NCBI GenBank assembly: GCA_022824265.1
Contig: JAJEAG010000055.1
Span: 124,001 to 188,000 of the forward strand
Direction of reading: 5' to 3'
DNA from: Candidatus Poribacteria bacterium
GTDB taxonomy: Bacteria; Poribacteria; WGA-4E; WGA-3G
DNA: 64,000 nucleotides
The notes beneath the pieces were generated by a model. It ran no database searches. It was not told the origin of the DNA and was given only the letters and a program-made list of their open reading frames with translations. Below, one piece after another: positions 25,779 to 34,539 of this stretch (its first letter is position 1; each line of letters starts with the position of its first letter). The position numbers and the translations under genes were made by a program.

Positions 25779-26312
25779 ATGGCAAAAAACTTAGAGTTTA
25801 AGGTGCGGTCCGTGTCTCTTGAATCTCTTCTGCCAAAGTTGGCAGATTTGAAGGCGACGCACCGTGATACAATTCATCAAGTGGACACCTATTTCCAGAA
25901 TCCGAAAGGCAGGTTGAAATTACGCGAAACAGATGGATCAGATGAAGGGTGGCTCATTTATTATGAACGTCCGAATAGGTTGGAATCTCGTTATAGCATA
26001 TATCAACTCAGCAAAATTGATAAACCAACAGAATTAAAAGAACTGTTGACTGCGGCATTAGGTGTAAAGACAATCATAAAAAAACAGAGATCGTTGTGGA
26101 TGTTCAACAATACCAGAATACACTTAGATACCGTTGATGAGTTAGGTGAATTCGTTGAATTAGAAACGGTATTTCAAGGACAAAGCGAAACCGATGCAAT
26201 TGAAGAACATCATCTCGTTAAAACAATACTTGACTTAGACACTGCAGAACCAATTGCAGTTTCATATAGTGAACTGCCTAAACAACAAGTAAATCTAATA
26301 GACACAAATTGA
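25779..26312 (+). CDS. CYTH-domain protein (class IV adenylate cyclase-like)
   Basis: The 177-residue protein has the CYTH tunnel fold of CyaB and thiamine triphosphatase. An N-terminal ExExK-like segment appears as LEFKV, followed by QVDTYF, GRLKLRE, GWLIYYERP and LDTVDELGEFVELE, which carry the basic and acidic tunnel residues. Family members hydrolyse triphosphates or make cyclic AMP; which applies here cannot be decided. It follows the receiver-like gene by 43 nt and precedes a 75-residue ORF by 31 nt, so all three are likely co-transcribed. Confidence 0.8.
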   Translation: MAKNLEFKVRSVSLESLLPKLADLKATHRDTIHQVDTYFQNPKGRLKLRETDGSDEGWLIYYERPNRLESRYSIYQLSKIDKPTELKELLTAALGVKTIIKKQRSLWMFNNTRIHLDTVDELGEFVELETVFQGQSETDAIEEHHLVKTILDLDTAEPIAVSYSELPKQQVNLIDTN

Positions 26313-26343
26313 ACGGTGCTAACTTTGATCGGAGACTTATATT

Positions 26344-26571
26344 ATGGACTATTCGCGATATCGTAAAATCATAGAATCTGAAAATGAGATGGGTAGCGAT
26401 GAACGAAAAGAGTTGTTAAGTATCTATCTGAGAACACCATCCTTACCTCAGTTACAGGCTGCCCGTGCCCTGTTATTTGAGATCAAAGCAAAATTAAGTC
26501 GCTGTGAGGCTTCAAAAAAGAAGTGTTTAAAAGCGATTCGGCACATGCTATATAAGAAACGGTCTATATAG
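26344..26571 (+). CDS. Small hypothetical helical protein
   Basis: This 75-residue, basic, predominantly helical protein has GGAGA upstream of its ATG. Sequence landmarks are NEMGSDERKELLSIYLRT and ALLFEIKAKLSRCEASKKK. I recognise no family. It is supported by the ribosome binding site and its position 31 nt after the CYTH gene. Confidence 0.5.
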   Translation: MDYSRYRKIIESENEMGSDERKELLSIYLRTPSLPQLQAARALLFEIKAKLSRCEASKKKCLKAIRHMLYKKRSI

Positions 26572-26680
26572 AAGTTTTGTGAACCATTCAAGTGATGATA
26601 TATAATTCCTTGTCCTATTCCCTTTCCAATCTAAACACATAAAGTTTGTCAATATTCTTTATATGTTTAGATATTTCCAA

Positions 26681-27634
26681 TTACAGTGATATTTGCGAGA
26701 GAATTGTTAGTGCCAAGAGCGGAATCATCAACTCATGATGTCCCGTGAAAGAATAACCTTTGCCTCCCATTTCTGTTGGTCGTTTTACGACATTTTCTGC
26801 AGGACGATATTGCTGGATCATATCAAAATCAGCAGCGGTAAAGTGAGACACGGTGTGCCCTAAATTCCGTGCAATCGTCAATGCCTTCAGAAATACCTCT
26901 GGTAAAATCACCGCTGATCCGAAATTCAGTACAACACCTCCATCTTCTAACTCCGTTACAAGTTGTGTCAATAATTGAAAGTCCGTAAAACTCGCCTTAC
27001 CAATGGCTGCACCGTTTGCGGATGGATGCTGATGTATAATATCCGTTCCAATGGCAACATGCACAGTTATCGGAATGTCAAGTCGGATTCCTGTGGCAAG
27101 AAGACTATACGCGTTATATGGTGCGTCTATGTCAATCAACTTTTTACCTAATGCTTCACCCATTCCGATTCCAGTATCAGCTGCATCCTGAATCGCTTCA
27201 TTCATCAGTTTTCCTGTCTCTTCCCACATTCCAAATTTACCTGTCTGTAGGTATGCAGATACATCTTCTGAAGTCTCTCCGATTAGTGCAAGCTCAAAGT
27301 CGTGAATACTGCTCGCTCCATTAAAAGCGAAACCGGTTATAACACCTCGTTCCGCGAGTTCAATCAACAACGGAGATAAACCGCACTTGACGACATGTCC
27401 ACCCATCATCGCTATTACAGCCTTTTCTCGTTGATATGCAGTTACAATCTTATCTGTGAGTTCTATAAAGTCTGTTCCTTTGAGAATCTTAGGTAGGGTG
27501 TCTATAAATTGCGATAAATCTACCTTTGTGTCTGGCAGTGTGGCAAAATCTTTGACAGAAACTTTGTTGATCCGATCTTGAAGTGGGTATGTCTTCACCG
27601 AGGACATGTCAATCGGTTTTATGTCTTTTTTCAT
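26681..27634 (-). CDS. Deoxyhypusine-synthase-like protein
   Basis: The 317-residue protein has the NAD-dependent deoxyhypusine-synthase fold. Landmarks are VIAMMGGHVVKCGLSPLLI, FAFNGASSIHDFELALIG, GIGMGEALGKKL and VVLNFGSAVILPEVF. In eukaryotes and archaea DHS transfers aminobutyl from spermidine to eIF5A. Bacteria lack eIF5A, and bacterial relatives make homospermidine or have unknown roles; I cannot see a clear catalytic lysine. Its start overlaps the 3' end of the O-antigen ligase gene by 26 bp, so translation is coupled. Confidence 0.8.
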   Translation of the reverse strand: MKKDIKPIDMSSVKTYPLQDRINKVSVKDFATLPDTKVDLSQFIDTLPKILKGTDFIELTDKIVTAYQREKAVIAMMGGHVVKCGLSPLLIELAERGVITGFAFNGASSIHDFELALIGETSEDVSAYLQTGKFGMWEETGKLMNEAIQDAADTGIGMGEALGKKLIDIDAPYNAYSLLATGIRLDIPITVHVAIGTDIIHQHPSANGAAIGKASFTDFQLLTQLVTELEDGGVVLNFGSAVILPEVFLKALTIARNLGHTVSHFTAADFDMIQQYRPAENVVKRPTEMGGKGYSFTGHHELMIPLLALTILSQISL

Positions 27635-29099
27635 CTAATTCGTCCTTATCTATTTGGATATTATATATTATGCCGATGATAAACCAGAAAAGCAAGAGAG
27701 AACGGTGATGAAAGATGTAATCTGCTAATCCGTAGACAAGCACAGAGATAAGAAAACCGCTGTCACCGATAAATACACCAATTCCCCAAAAATCCGTTTC
27801 ATTATTCATTGACCAGATTCGTTTCCAAATCATTATTATCATCCACAAAAACAGTAAGAGAGAAGGAATACCTTGTTCAACAGCGATATGAAGATAGATG
27901 TTATGCGCATGAAAAGGAATATCATGCAAATCAGGTGGTGCATTTAATGTCGCTTCATGACGAAACCTACCCATGCCGATGCCAGTTATAGGATATTTCT
28001 TGATAAGTTCAAACGAGGCACCCCACCACTGTGGTCGTTCCCCCATAAAACCCATAGGTCTCTCTATCATCGTGTTGAAACGGGTCTTAATATGCCGTGG
28101 CATCAGAAATATAGCCCCTGCAATAATTGCTATTATTATCGTTGCCCCTATCAATACACGTTTCAAAGAACCATCGGAAGATTTGATTTCTATGAACTTG
28201 CAAGCCACCAAGTAGCAGCAGATACATAAAGTCGCGAAAGCAACGCCTATCCACGCACCCCGCGTGAGCGTCAACAGCAGATTCGCGGTCATCAGGATAA
28301 CAACAGTACCAAGCACAGTAATTACCCATAACCCATGTTTCTTTATGCGTAGAGTTTGCCAACCTGCAACAAAATACCCTATTACAAAAGGAAGAGCAAG
28401 TGCAAGGTATGCGCCAAGGTAATTCGGTGCCTTGAAAGTGCCAGCGAGACGTTGTTCTATCATATATACCGAGAGAGCCGTTTCTTGCTTACGGACTAAG
28501 TACCGTCTGTTTCTCGCCAAGTCGTCTATTCGCCATTCATCAGTTTTTTTTGTCTCTAAGATTGACGCACTCTCGGTGAGTGGGATATTGATTTGACGCA
28601 ATTCAGCACGTAATTCGTCAGAAAAGCCCTCCCTTGCCGTAAGTTCTCCTTGATATTCTAACCCGACTCGTCCCATCAAACTGAGGGCTAATCCCATATC
28701 GTTGATGTATAACCATAGTCCGAGGAATGATGAAATACCTGCTGCAGCAAAAAATGTTATAAGAACATGTCTCCACCGAATTCCCAATCGGTTATGGATA
28801 ACGGCATAAAAAAGCAATGTTGCCCGAAGTAACTTCCAAAAATAACCGAGACTACTTGTAGCAGGATTAGGTGCTAATACTGATGCAACCAATGCTAAAG
28901 TTAAAAACAATGCAATCGGGATGTCAAGCGATGTCCGCTTCCAATTGAGTTTGCGCTGATAGATAATGCGTCCCATCCAACCTATTAGGACAAGCGACAT
29001 TCCTACATTTAGGAACAGTGATGTATAGTCAAAAGGTAGTGATAGAACAAATATTATAAATCCGATGTAAATCGCTTTCTCGGATAGGTTGAATTTCAT
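27609..29099 (-). CDS. O-antigen ligase/polymerase family membrane protein
   Basis: The 496-residue protein has 10-12 predicted membrane segments, a large loop (about residues 150-210) with charged residues, and the Wzy_C landmark TRGAWIGV plus HNIYLHIAVEQGIPSLLLF near the C-terminus. Such proteins ligate or polymerise lipid-linked polysaccharide on the periplasmic face. No polysaccharide cluster is present in the window. Its transcript continues into the DHS-like gene. An AAGGAAC site stands before the ATG. Confidence 0.85.
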   Translation of the reverse strand: MKFNLSEKAIYIGFIIFVLSLPFDYTSLFLNVGMSLVLIGWMGRIIYQRKLNWKRTSLDIPIALFLTLALVASVLAPNPATSSLGYFWKLLRATLLFYAVIHNRLGIRWRHVLITFFAAAGISSFLGLWLYINDMGLALSLMGRVGLEYQGELTAREGFSDELRAELRQINIPLTESASILETKKTDEWRIDDLARNRRYLVRKQETALSVYMIEQRLAGTFKAPNYLGAYLALALPFVIGYFVAGWQTLRIKKHGLWVITVLGTVVILMTANLLLTLTRGAWIGVAFATLCICCYLVACKFIEIKSSDGSLKRVLIGATIIIAIIAGAIFLMPRHIKTRFNTMIERPMGFMGERPQWWGASFELIKKYPITGIGMGRFRHEATLNAPPDLHDIPFHAHNIYLHIAVEQGIPSLLLFLWMIIMIWKRIWSMNNETDFWGIGVFIGDSGFLISVLVYGLADYIFHHRSLLLFWFIIGIIYNIQIDKDELDEKRHKTD

Positions 29100-29344
29100 C
29101 GGATTATGTTCCTTTATAAAGTTACCAAACAGCGACTAAATTTTGCATCACGGTAACTATTGGTGTATTTGGTCTGAGTATAGCGGTTGTGACATGTTCA
29201 CATAATTAATTCGTCCACAAACCAAAATCTTCAATGATATATAGCTTTCGATAATTCTACCACATTTTATCACAAGCATGAATGTTAACTAATGAGAATC
29301 GTAGATCGGAGTGATCAAAGGGAACTCTGACATAAGATTTCATT

Positions 29345-29624
29345 GGAATTCAGTTGTCGGAGTGTTGTCGTTGTATACCCAGTTTTCGTTGCCAGTATGA
29401 TATGGAGGAGGGTCAATTTAGATGCATTTGATTATACTGGTGTATTTCGGGAAGAGTGCTTTTAAGGCATGAAGGTTGTCACAGTGAACAACAAGGTTTT
29501 CATCAAGTGGCAGTGGTTTTTCGCTGTATAGGATTTTTCTGCGTTTATTTCCGGTTTGCGAAAGGAGTCGGAGAGAATGGTGGACGTATATGAATTGTTT
29601 GCCTTTGAAGTCAGGTGTTGGCAT
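29345..29624 (-). pseudogene. Fragment of a type III/adenine-specific DNA methyltransferase (Mod)
   Basis: The frame read from 29624 gives MPTPDFKGKQFIYVHH, then ENLVVHCDNLHALKALFP and SIIKCI, the N-terminus of a Mod-like N6-adenine methyltransferase. A TAA (29418-29420) then stands where the tyrosine of the CIYIDPPYNTGNE motif should be. Read through, the frame continues IDPPPYHTGNENWVYNDN before diverging and stopping near 29345. The S-adenosylmethionine/DPPY site is therefore present only as a dead remnant. This is direct evidence of decay and loss of a restriction-modification locus beside the two TIR-like genes. Confidence 0.8.
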
Positions 29625-29651
29625 GGGTGTTTCTTTTGGGTTTATATTCTC

Positions 29652-30515
29652 TTAAAGTATTTTGTTCATGTCAACAGGGAAACCTACAGACTGCATTTCT
29701 CTTCCTAATTTTAGCATCCAACCACCAGCATTATCCAAAGGTATATAAATTATTCCGTGAATATCTGAAGGTAACTCAACACCTTTTTCATGTAGCACAC
29801 GAACACGCTCACGACCTAAGCCATGTAAAAAATAACCAAGTTCCAAAATCACGTTTTGACGTGCCCTTGGTTGTAGATTGTCATTTTGATCTTTTGGTAC
29901 TCCTACATCATCAGTTGTCAACAAGACAATTGCAAAACCTGCTTCGTCTGCATGTTCTTCAAACTTATCAATGATTGTCTGTCCCTTGCTTGGTTGTTCG
30001 TCAAGGATTGTTGCTATCAAACCTAAATCATCAATGAACCTTGCAATCTTGTGTTTAGCTCCTTCATCATGTCCGTGGACAATAAAAATCTTATCACCGA
30101 AGATACGCTCCGGAGGATCTGATTCTTCATACAATTCAAGTCGGTTCTGGATTCCCGCCAAACTATTAACGCTGTCTGTCATATTCTCTCTATATTCGTC
30201 AATTTTATAACTGAGATAGTCAGTGTAGTGTCCTATATATCCATCAGAAAGAAGAAAGTCCAATTCATCACGATCACGTTCGTGATAAATGAAATTATCA
30301 TACTCTTCTGCTATAGTATTATTATTGAATAATTTCATTAAGAGATCTGTATTGTATTTTGACCAATTAGCGGATTCCGCGCCTGCTTTGTCTAATCCTT
30401 CTTCTGTATTAATTGTTTGTTTACTTAGTTTTTTACCTTTTTCAATTTGTGACTCTATTTGTTCATACGCCTCTTTTTTACTTGTAATCAATTTTGGTAA
30501 GGTTTTTTCTCCCAT
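29652..30515 (-). CDS. TIR-like nucleotide-binding protein (PF10137 type), conserved active-site version
   Basis: This 287-residue protein has an N-terminal helical region (about 1-140; no family I recognise) and a C-terminal TIR-like domain (142-287). Motifs are FIVHGHDE (144-151), DEQPSKGQTIIDKFEEH (172-188), LLTTDDVG (198-205), RARQNVILELGYF (217-229, with E225) and PSDIHG (249-254). PF10137 domains act as NAD-cleaving effectors in some anti-phage (CBASS/Pycsar-like) systems. E225 is the residue I align with the likely catalytic glutamate. No nucleotide cyclase is adjacent. A sequence like AAAAGGAAA precedes the ATG, just after a 10-bp hairpin. Confidence 0.85.
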   Translation of the reverse strand: MGEKTLPKLITSKKEAYEQIESQIEKGKKLSKQTINTEEGLDKAGAESANWSKYNTDLLMKLFNNNTIAEEYDNFIYHERDRDELDFLLSDGYIGHYTDYLSYKIDEYRENMTDSVNSLAGIQNRLELYEESDPPERIFGDKIFIVHGHDEGAKHKIARFIDDLGLIATILDEQPSKGQTIIDKFEEHADEAGFAIVLLTTDDVGVPKDQNDNLQPRARQNVILELGYFLHGLGRERVRVLHEKGVELPSDIHGIIYIPLDNAGGWMLKLGREMQSVGFPVDMNKIL

Positions 30516-30529
30516 TATTTTCCTTTTAT

Positions 30530-30561
30530 CTTAACACCGCAACAGCAACGACGGTGTTAAG
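30530..30561 (-). promoter_or_regulatory. Perfect 10-bp hairpin between the two TIR-like genes
   Basis: CTTAACACCG (30530-30539) pairs with CGGTGTTAAG (30552-30561) across a 12-nt loop. It lies in the 95-bp gap, close upstream of the ribosome binding site of the downstream TIR-like gene, with no T-tract. It could be an attenuator, a processing site or an operator. Confidence 0.55.
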
Positions 30562-30610
30562 TTGAATTTTGTATCATGTTCTAACAAAGATATGGTTTAG
30601 GTTTTGTAAC

Positions 30611-31699
30611 TTATATGAGCTTATTTTGATCAATTGTTAGTCCTGCATACTTCATTTCTCTTGCTAAATATAGTTGCCATCCTCCATTCCCATCCATAGA
30701 TTCATGAATCCAACCATCAATGTCAGAAGGCAATTCTATATCACCTTTACGAAGAATACATATTCTGTCACGTCCTAGCGCACCCCAAAGATAACCAAGT
30801 CTTGAGATAACATTTTGACACGCTCTAGGATTGAGTTGACCAAGTTTATGTTTGGATGCCCCAATATCATCGGGTGTAAGTAAGACTGTTACAAAGTCTA
30901 TGTCTGCGTATGCTTCAAGTTTTTCAACAGAAGTCCATCCACCGTTAGGTTGTTCATCAAAAACAATCAGTTGTAAGCCAAGCTTTCTTATAATTCTAGC
31001 GACAGCGTTGTAAGAACCGTCGGAACTACCTCCAACAATAAGCACTCTTTGGGAAATCTTCAAAGGGGTCGGTTGCGGTGATGGTGCGTGGTCTTCTTCT
31101 AAAGGAACACTTCTTTCATGCACTTCATCGGTAGTTATCCTAGGAAACGGGTTCGGTAATGGTGAGTAGAATTCGTCAGGAGCAACCAAAGGAGGAATAA
31201 TCGGAGATCTACTAATAGAAATAGAACGATATAACTGAATACTCGATGTAGTAGCGAGAAGGGATTTGGTTGGTATATCACGAGCATGAATGGGGATCTT
31301 ACCGAATCCTGCTATTCTCCTAAATTTCTTATCCAAATCTACTAACGGCGAATTTATTATATAGTTAATTTTAGAATCATTTATACACTGATAGTTTGTA
31401 GGAGGGAACTCTGATTCCCGACTATCAGTGTTCTTATTCACGAATCGGAGATCGCTCCTACATAAAAGTGTAAACTTATTTTCATGTTTCACTATAATTT
31501 CAGAAGGTTTGAAGATACTGTCATTAATATTCTTTGATACACCCGCTAACTTATATTTTTTTAACACACCTGCTAATCCCTTTAATGAGGAATTTGAAAC
31601 GATTTCAGTAAACTTACAGGCATTTGTCAATTGATTTTGAAAACTCAGAAACGAACTTTTTATATCCGCCAACGGATCTGCAATGCCTTTCTTACCCAT
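30611..31699 (-). CDS. TIR-like domain protein (PF10137 type), degenerate active site
   Basis: The 362-residue protein has a C-terminal domain (217-362) homologous to that of the downstream gene. It contains VLIVGGSSDG (219-228), FDEQPNGGWTSVEKLEAY (247-264), LLTPDDIG (273-280) and LPSDIDGW (323-330). The key segment reads PRACQNVISRLGY, so the aligned glutamate is replaced by arginine (R300), and the FIVHGHD-type start is altered to LIVGGSSD. It should fold as a TIR-like domain but is unlikely to cut NAD. The first about 200 residues are unrelated to the other protein and have a Pro-rich stretch (170-215). A GGAG site precedes the ATG. Both proteins end with a similar segment (DMNKIL and DQNKLI), which supports gene duplication. 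Confidence 0.8.
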   Translation of the reverse strand: MGKKGIADPLADIKSSFLSFQNQLTNACKFTEIVSNSSLKGLAGVLKKYKLAGVSKNINDSIFKPSEIIVKHENKFTLLCRSDLRFVNKNTDSRESEFPPTNYQCINDSKINYIINSPLVDLDKKFRRIAGFGKIPIHARDIPTKSLLATTSSIQLYRSISISRSPIIPPLVAPDEFYSPLPNPFPRITTDEVHERSVPLEEDHAPSPQPTPLKISQRVLIVGGSSDGSYNAVARIIRKLGLQLIVFDEQPNGGWTSVEKLEAYADIDFVTVLLTPDDIGASKHKLGQLNPRACQNVISRLGYLWGALGRDRICILRKGDIELPSDIDGWIHESMDGNGGWQLYLAREMKYAGLTIDQNKLI

Positions 31700-32038
31700 A
31701 ACTTTTCTCCATTTTCATACTGCCAGATAAAAGTCAAATTTCATTCAACGATTCTACTTTTGGTTACATTGTTGACAACTATATTGTAAAATTATTTTGG
31801 AGGTTTTTCAAGTTAAAATAAATTATGTCATGTGAAGTTTGGATTAACCTCGTCTTTTCTTTCCTAGTAAACTGATGCATCGTATACCCAAAATCTACTT
31901 AATCCGTAATGCTGACAAAGCAAGTGGTGCAATAAATTGCGCGACTACAAACGTGCTTATTGTTAAATCAGGTAGAAAAACACTCCTACAAGATTAGTAT
32001 ATGAAAACTGAATAGTTCCGTTGAAAATGACATAATTG
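31700..32038. other. Intergenic gap upstream of both the TIR-like pair and the secreted protein
   Basis: This AT-rich sequence has no convincing gene. A minus-strand promoter for the TIR-like genes should lie here but I found no clean pair of hexamers. The plus-strand promoter for the next gene starts at 32039. Confidence 0.4.
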
Positions 32039-32067
32039 TTGTCAATTTGAATATTCTATGATATGAT
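32039..32067 (+). promoter_or_regulatory. Promoter for the secreted protein gene
   Basis: TTGTCA at 32039-32044 and TATGAT at 32062-32067 are spaced 17 bp. The leader to the ATG is about 35 nt. Confidence 0.5.
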
Positions 32068-32106
32068 TTTAGATATAATCCATTACCTAACAGCGGAGGC
32101 TATCTC

Positions 32107-33333
32107 ATGCGTTTGACACGTGCACTTTCAACATTGATTTTTTCCCTATTTCTTATCGGTTTCTTTGCTCCATCATCTTCGTTTGGCTTCATTGAACGGG
32201 AGTATACAATTCGCGAGGTTATTGATGCCTGTACAAATATTGTTTTCGGTGAAGTCGAATCTGTCAATGTTCGAAGACTACAGGCTGTCATTAAAGTCAA
32301 AGAAGACGTAAAGGGTAAAAGTCATCTAAAAGAAATAAAAATGAATTTTGCCACAGGGCAATATAAACAAAACACTTCTCCGCAAAAGATGGTTCGCCTG
32401 CTAAAAGAAGGTATGCCAATTATTGTGTTCTATCGCCAGCAATATGGTATTGATAGTATGTGCTTCATTGATAACACTTGGTTTCAAATGCGGTCTTATT
32501 CAGGTAGACGCAATCGTTTTAACAGTGGCGGCGATTCATGGTGGAGTTTCACACACATCGACCCGATGATGACACGTACTTTTGATGGAAAAACAGTAAC
32601 GTTTCAAAAAGTTGTTCGCGATATAATAGATGGTAAAATGTGGGTTCTCGCATCAAAGAATGCAGTTAAGGTCCTTGTTCTAACCGGAAATAGCACAGAT
32701 GCAACTTGGAGCCAAACATACGTCCATACTAACTCAATGACCTACGAATACCAAGCATTACGTAAAATAAAAAAGGTTGGTAAACGTCCAGTGGCTTATG
32801 AATCTACCAAATCACGGGCTTTGCCAAATTTAAAAGAGGCAGATATTTTATGGATCGGATATGAAGAAATATCAAACTTTGGTCGAAATCTATTTACCAA
32901 CGTCACTGAGAATAAAATCAAAGAATTCGTCAAAAATGGCGGCATCGTCGTCGTTTCCGGTCAAGACAGCACTCCGACAAAACCTTGTGAGGTTGGTTGG
33001 TTGCAAGGCAATTTGAAAGGTGTTGAAAGTCCTCCCGATAGATATTTTAAAATTACTGATAATTCTGAATCTCTTTTTTCTACACCTAATAAAATTCAAT
33101 CTGGTACTATCTTTGTTGACGATGCTTGGGTGGAATGGGAGGAAACTGATGAGATATTTGCAACGACTAAAGAACGCAATGAACTTGTTATAGGTGCAAG
33201 AAAATATGGAAAAGGACTTTACATTATTACCAGTCTTCGCAACGATAGCCAATACGGGGTAAACCAAAATAAATTACTGATGGAAAACATTATCCATTAT
33301 GCTGTCAATAAGTTGCAACAAAAAAAGGGTTGA
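32107..33333 (+). CDS. Secreted protein of unknown function with amidotransferase-like C-terminus
   Basis: This 408-residue protein has a signal peptide (about residues 1-28, APSSSFGF). The N-terminal part (about 30-185) is beta-rich; the C-terminal part (about 185-405) shows the alternating strands of a DUF4350/amidotransferase-like fold (AVKVLVLTGNSTDATW, ADILWIGYEE, FVKNGGIVVVSGQDS, GKGLYIITSLRND). No catalytic residues are evident. GGAGG precedes the ATG. Exported, probably periplasmic or outer-surface; no closer identity can be given. Confidence 0.65.
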   Translation: MRLTRALSTLIFSLFLIGFFAPSSSFGFIEREYTIREVIDACTNIVFGEVESVNVRRLQAVIKVKEDVKGKSHLKEIKMNFATGQYKQNTSPQKMVRLLKEGMPIIVFYRQQYGIDSMCFIDNTWFQMRSYSGRRNRFNSGGDSWWSFTHIDPMMTRTFDGKTVTFQKVVRDIIDGKMWVLASKNAVKVLVLTGNSTDATWSQTYVHTNSMTYEYQALRKIKKVGKRPVAYESTKSRALPNLKEADILWIGYEEISNFGRNLFTNVTENKIKEFVKNGGIVVVSGQDSTPTKPCEVGWLQGNLKGVESPPDRYFKITDNSESLFSTPNKIQSGTIFVDDAWVEWEETDEIFATTKERNELVIGARKYGKGLYIITSLRNDSQYGVNQNKLLMENIIHYAVNKLQQKKG

Positions 33334-33351
33334 TTCTACAAGCTAACCCTT
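33320..33351 (-). terminator. Intrinsic terminator for the minus-strand phosphatase gene
   Basis: On the minus strand, AAGGGTT (complement of 33345-33351) pairs with AACCCTT (complement of 33325-33331) and is followed by a run of T residues (complement of 33320-33326). It lies inside the final codons of the convergent secreted-protein gene, so it serves the phosphatase transcript. Confidence 0.6.
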
Positions 33352-33357
33352 AACACC

Positions 33358-34539
33358 CTAAAGAAATTTTGCCACTACCAAAGTAATATCATCATGTATG
33401 CTTTCACCCTGTTGATACGTCTCAAGGTCAGAGAGAATTGCCTTCCGAATTTCAATAGGGGACAAGTGTCGTTTTTCATACAATAGTTTTTTGAATCTTT
33501 CGAGTCCATACATCTCAGCATTTGCATTAAAGGTCTCTGTGATACCATCCGAATAAAGCACAAGCAGGTCTCCGGCTTCCCATGTCGTTTCAGTACTATG
33601 GTAGTGTGTTACTGGATTTTGATCAGGTAACGCGATACCAACTGGTGCAAATTGCGATTCCAATTCAATAAATTCCCTTTTACTCGAACGGTAATGAAGC
33701 ATTGCCGGATGTCCCGCGTTTGCAAACTCAATCCGATTGTCTTGATGGATAATCACATAACAGCACGTCATATAGATAAAAGTTTGAGCGTCCTCTTCGG
33801 TAACACGTTTGACTGCCTTCATTACTTCTGGTACTGATGCATCAAACCTTATTTGTGTCTGGATACCACTTTTCGTCATTGCTGCGAGCATTGCGGAATG
33901 AACCCCATGTCCCATCACATCTCCAATGAAAATCCCAACCTGTTTATTCGGCAGATATAGGTAATCGTAATAATCCCCACCTACACTGTTTGTTGGTTGA
34001 CAATATCCTGCAGAGGATATACACGGATGCGTAATCTCTTCATTCGGTAAGATTGATTGCTGGACTTCGGCGGCAAGCCGCATAGACTCCTCTTGTGCTA
34101 CCTCTTTACGTATAGCACTCATCTGAACTTCAAGATCATGTCGTATTTTATTATTTAGGACTCGAAACATTCCTCTACCGATCAAAGGTTCGCGCGCCAA
34201 TGCGCGGTAGAATTCGTTCCGAGTTATACGTAGGAGACGTGTCGGTGTAACAGTCTTAATTGTCGCACTTCTCGGTTTATCGTCAATCAGGGCAACTTCA
34301 CCGAAACAGTAGCCCTTCTCATTGAATGATAGCACCTCTGTATCGGCTTTTATAATGCTAATTTCACCATCAACAAGCAAGTATAGTGAATCCCCCTCCG
34401 CACCCTCCTCAAAAATGGTATGATCCGCGGAGAAAACCACCTCGTGTGCAATATCGCTAATAGATTCTAAATCTGCTTTTGAGAGTTCTGCAAAAAGTTC
34501 AGTTTTTTGTAGAAACTGTAATTTTTCTTCTGCTATCAT
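33358..34539 (-). CDS. Cyclic-nucleotide-binding SpoIIE-type serine phosphatase
   Basis: This 393-residue protein has an N-terminal cNMP-binding domain (about 14-130; EEGAEGDSLYLLVDGEISI, FGEVALIDDKPRSATI, with the Arg and Glu of the phosphate-binding cassette). A helical linker (about 130-165) is followed by a SpoIIE/PP2C domain with the metal-binding signatures GGDYYDY, IGDVMGHG, YSDGITE and DDITLVV (about 195-393). All catalytic aspartates are present. It is probably a cytoplasmic switch that dephosphorylates an anti-sigma-factor antagonist in response to a cyclic nucleotide. No anti-anti-sigma gene is nearby. A terminator lies just past its stop. Confidence 0.9.
   Translation of the reverse strand: MIAEEKLQFLQKTELFAELSKADLESISDIAHEVVFSADHTIFEEGAEGDSLYLLVDGEISIIKADTEVLSFNEKGYCFGEVALIDDKPRSATIKTVTPTRLLRITRNEFYRALAREPLIGRGMFRVLNNKIRHDLEVQMSAIRKEVAQEESMRLAAEVQQSILPNEEITHPCISSAGYCQPTNSVGGDYYDYLYLPNKQVGIFIGDVMGHGVHSAMLAAMTKSGIQTQIRFDASVPEVMKAVKRVTEEDAQTFIYMTCCYVIIHQDNRIEFANAGHPAMLHYRSSKREFIELESQFAPVGIALPDQNPVTHYHSTETTWEAGDLLVLYSDGITETFNANAEMYGLERFKKLLYEKRHLSPIEIRKAILSDLETYQQGESIHDDITLVVAKFL

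Noticed and set aside
25779-26312. CYTH protein as the cyclase partner of the TIR-like effectors
   Set aside because: It is more than 3 kb away, on the opposite strand, with other genes between. The link would be speculation.
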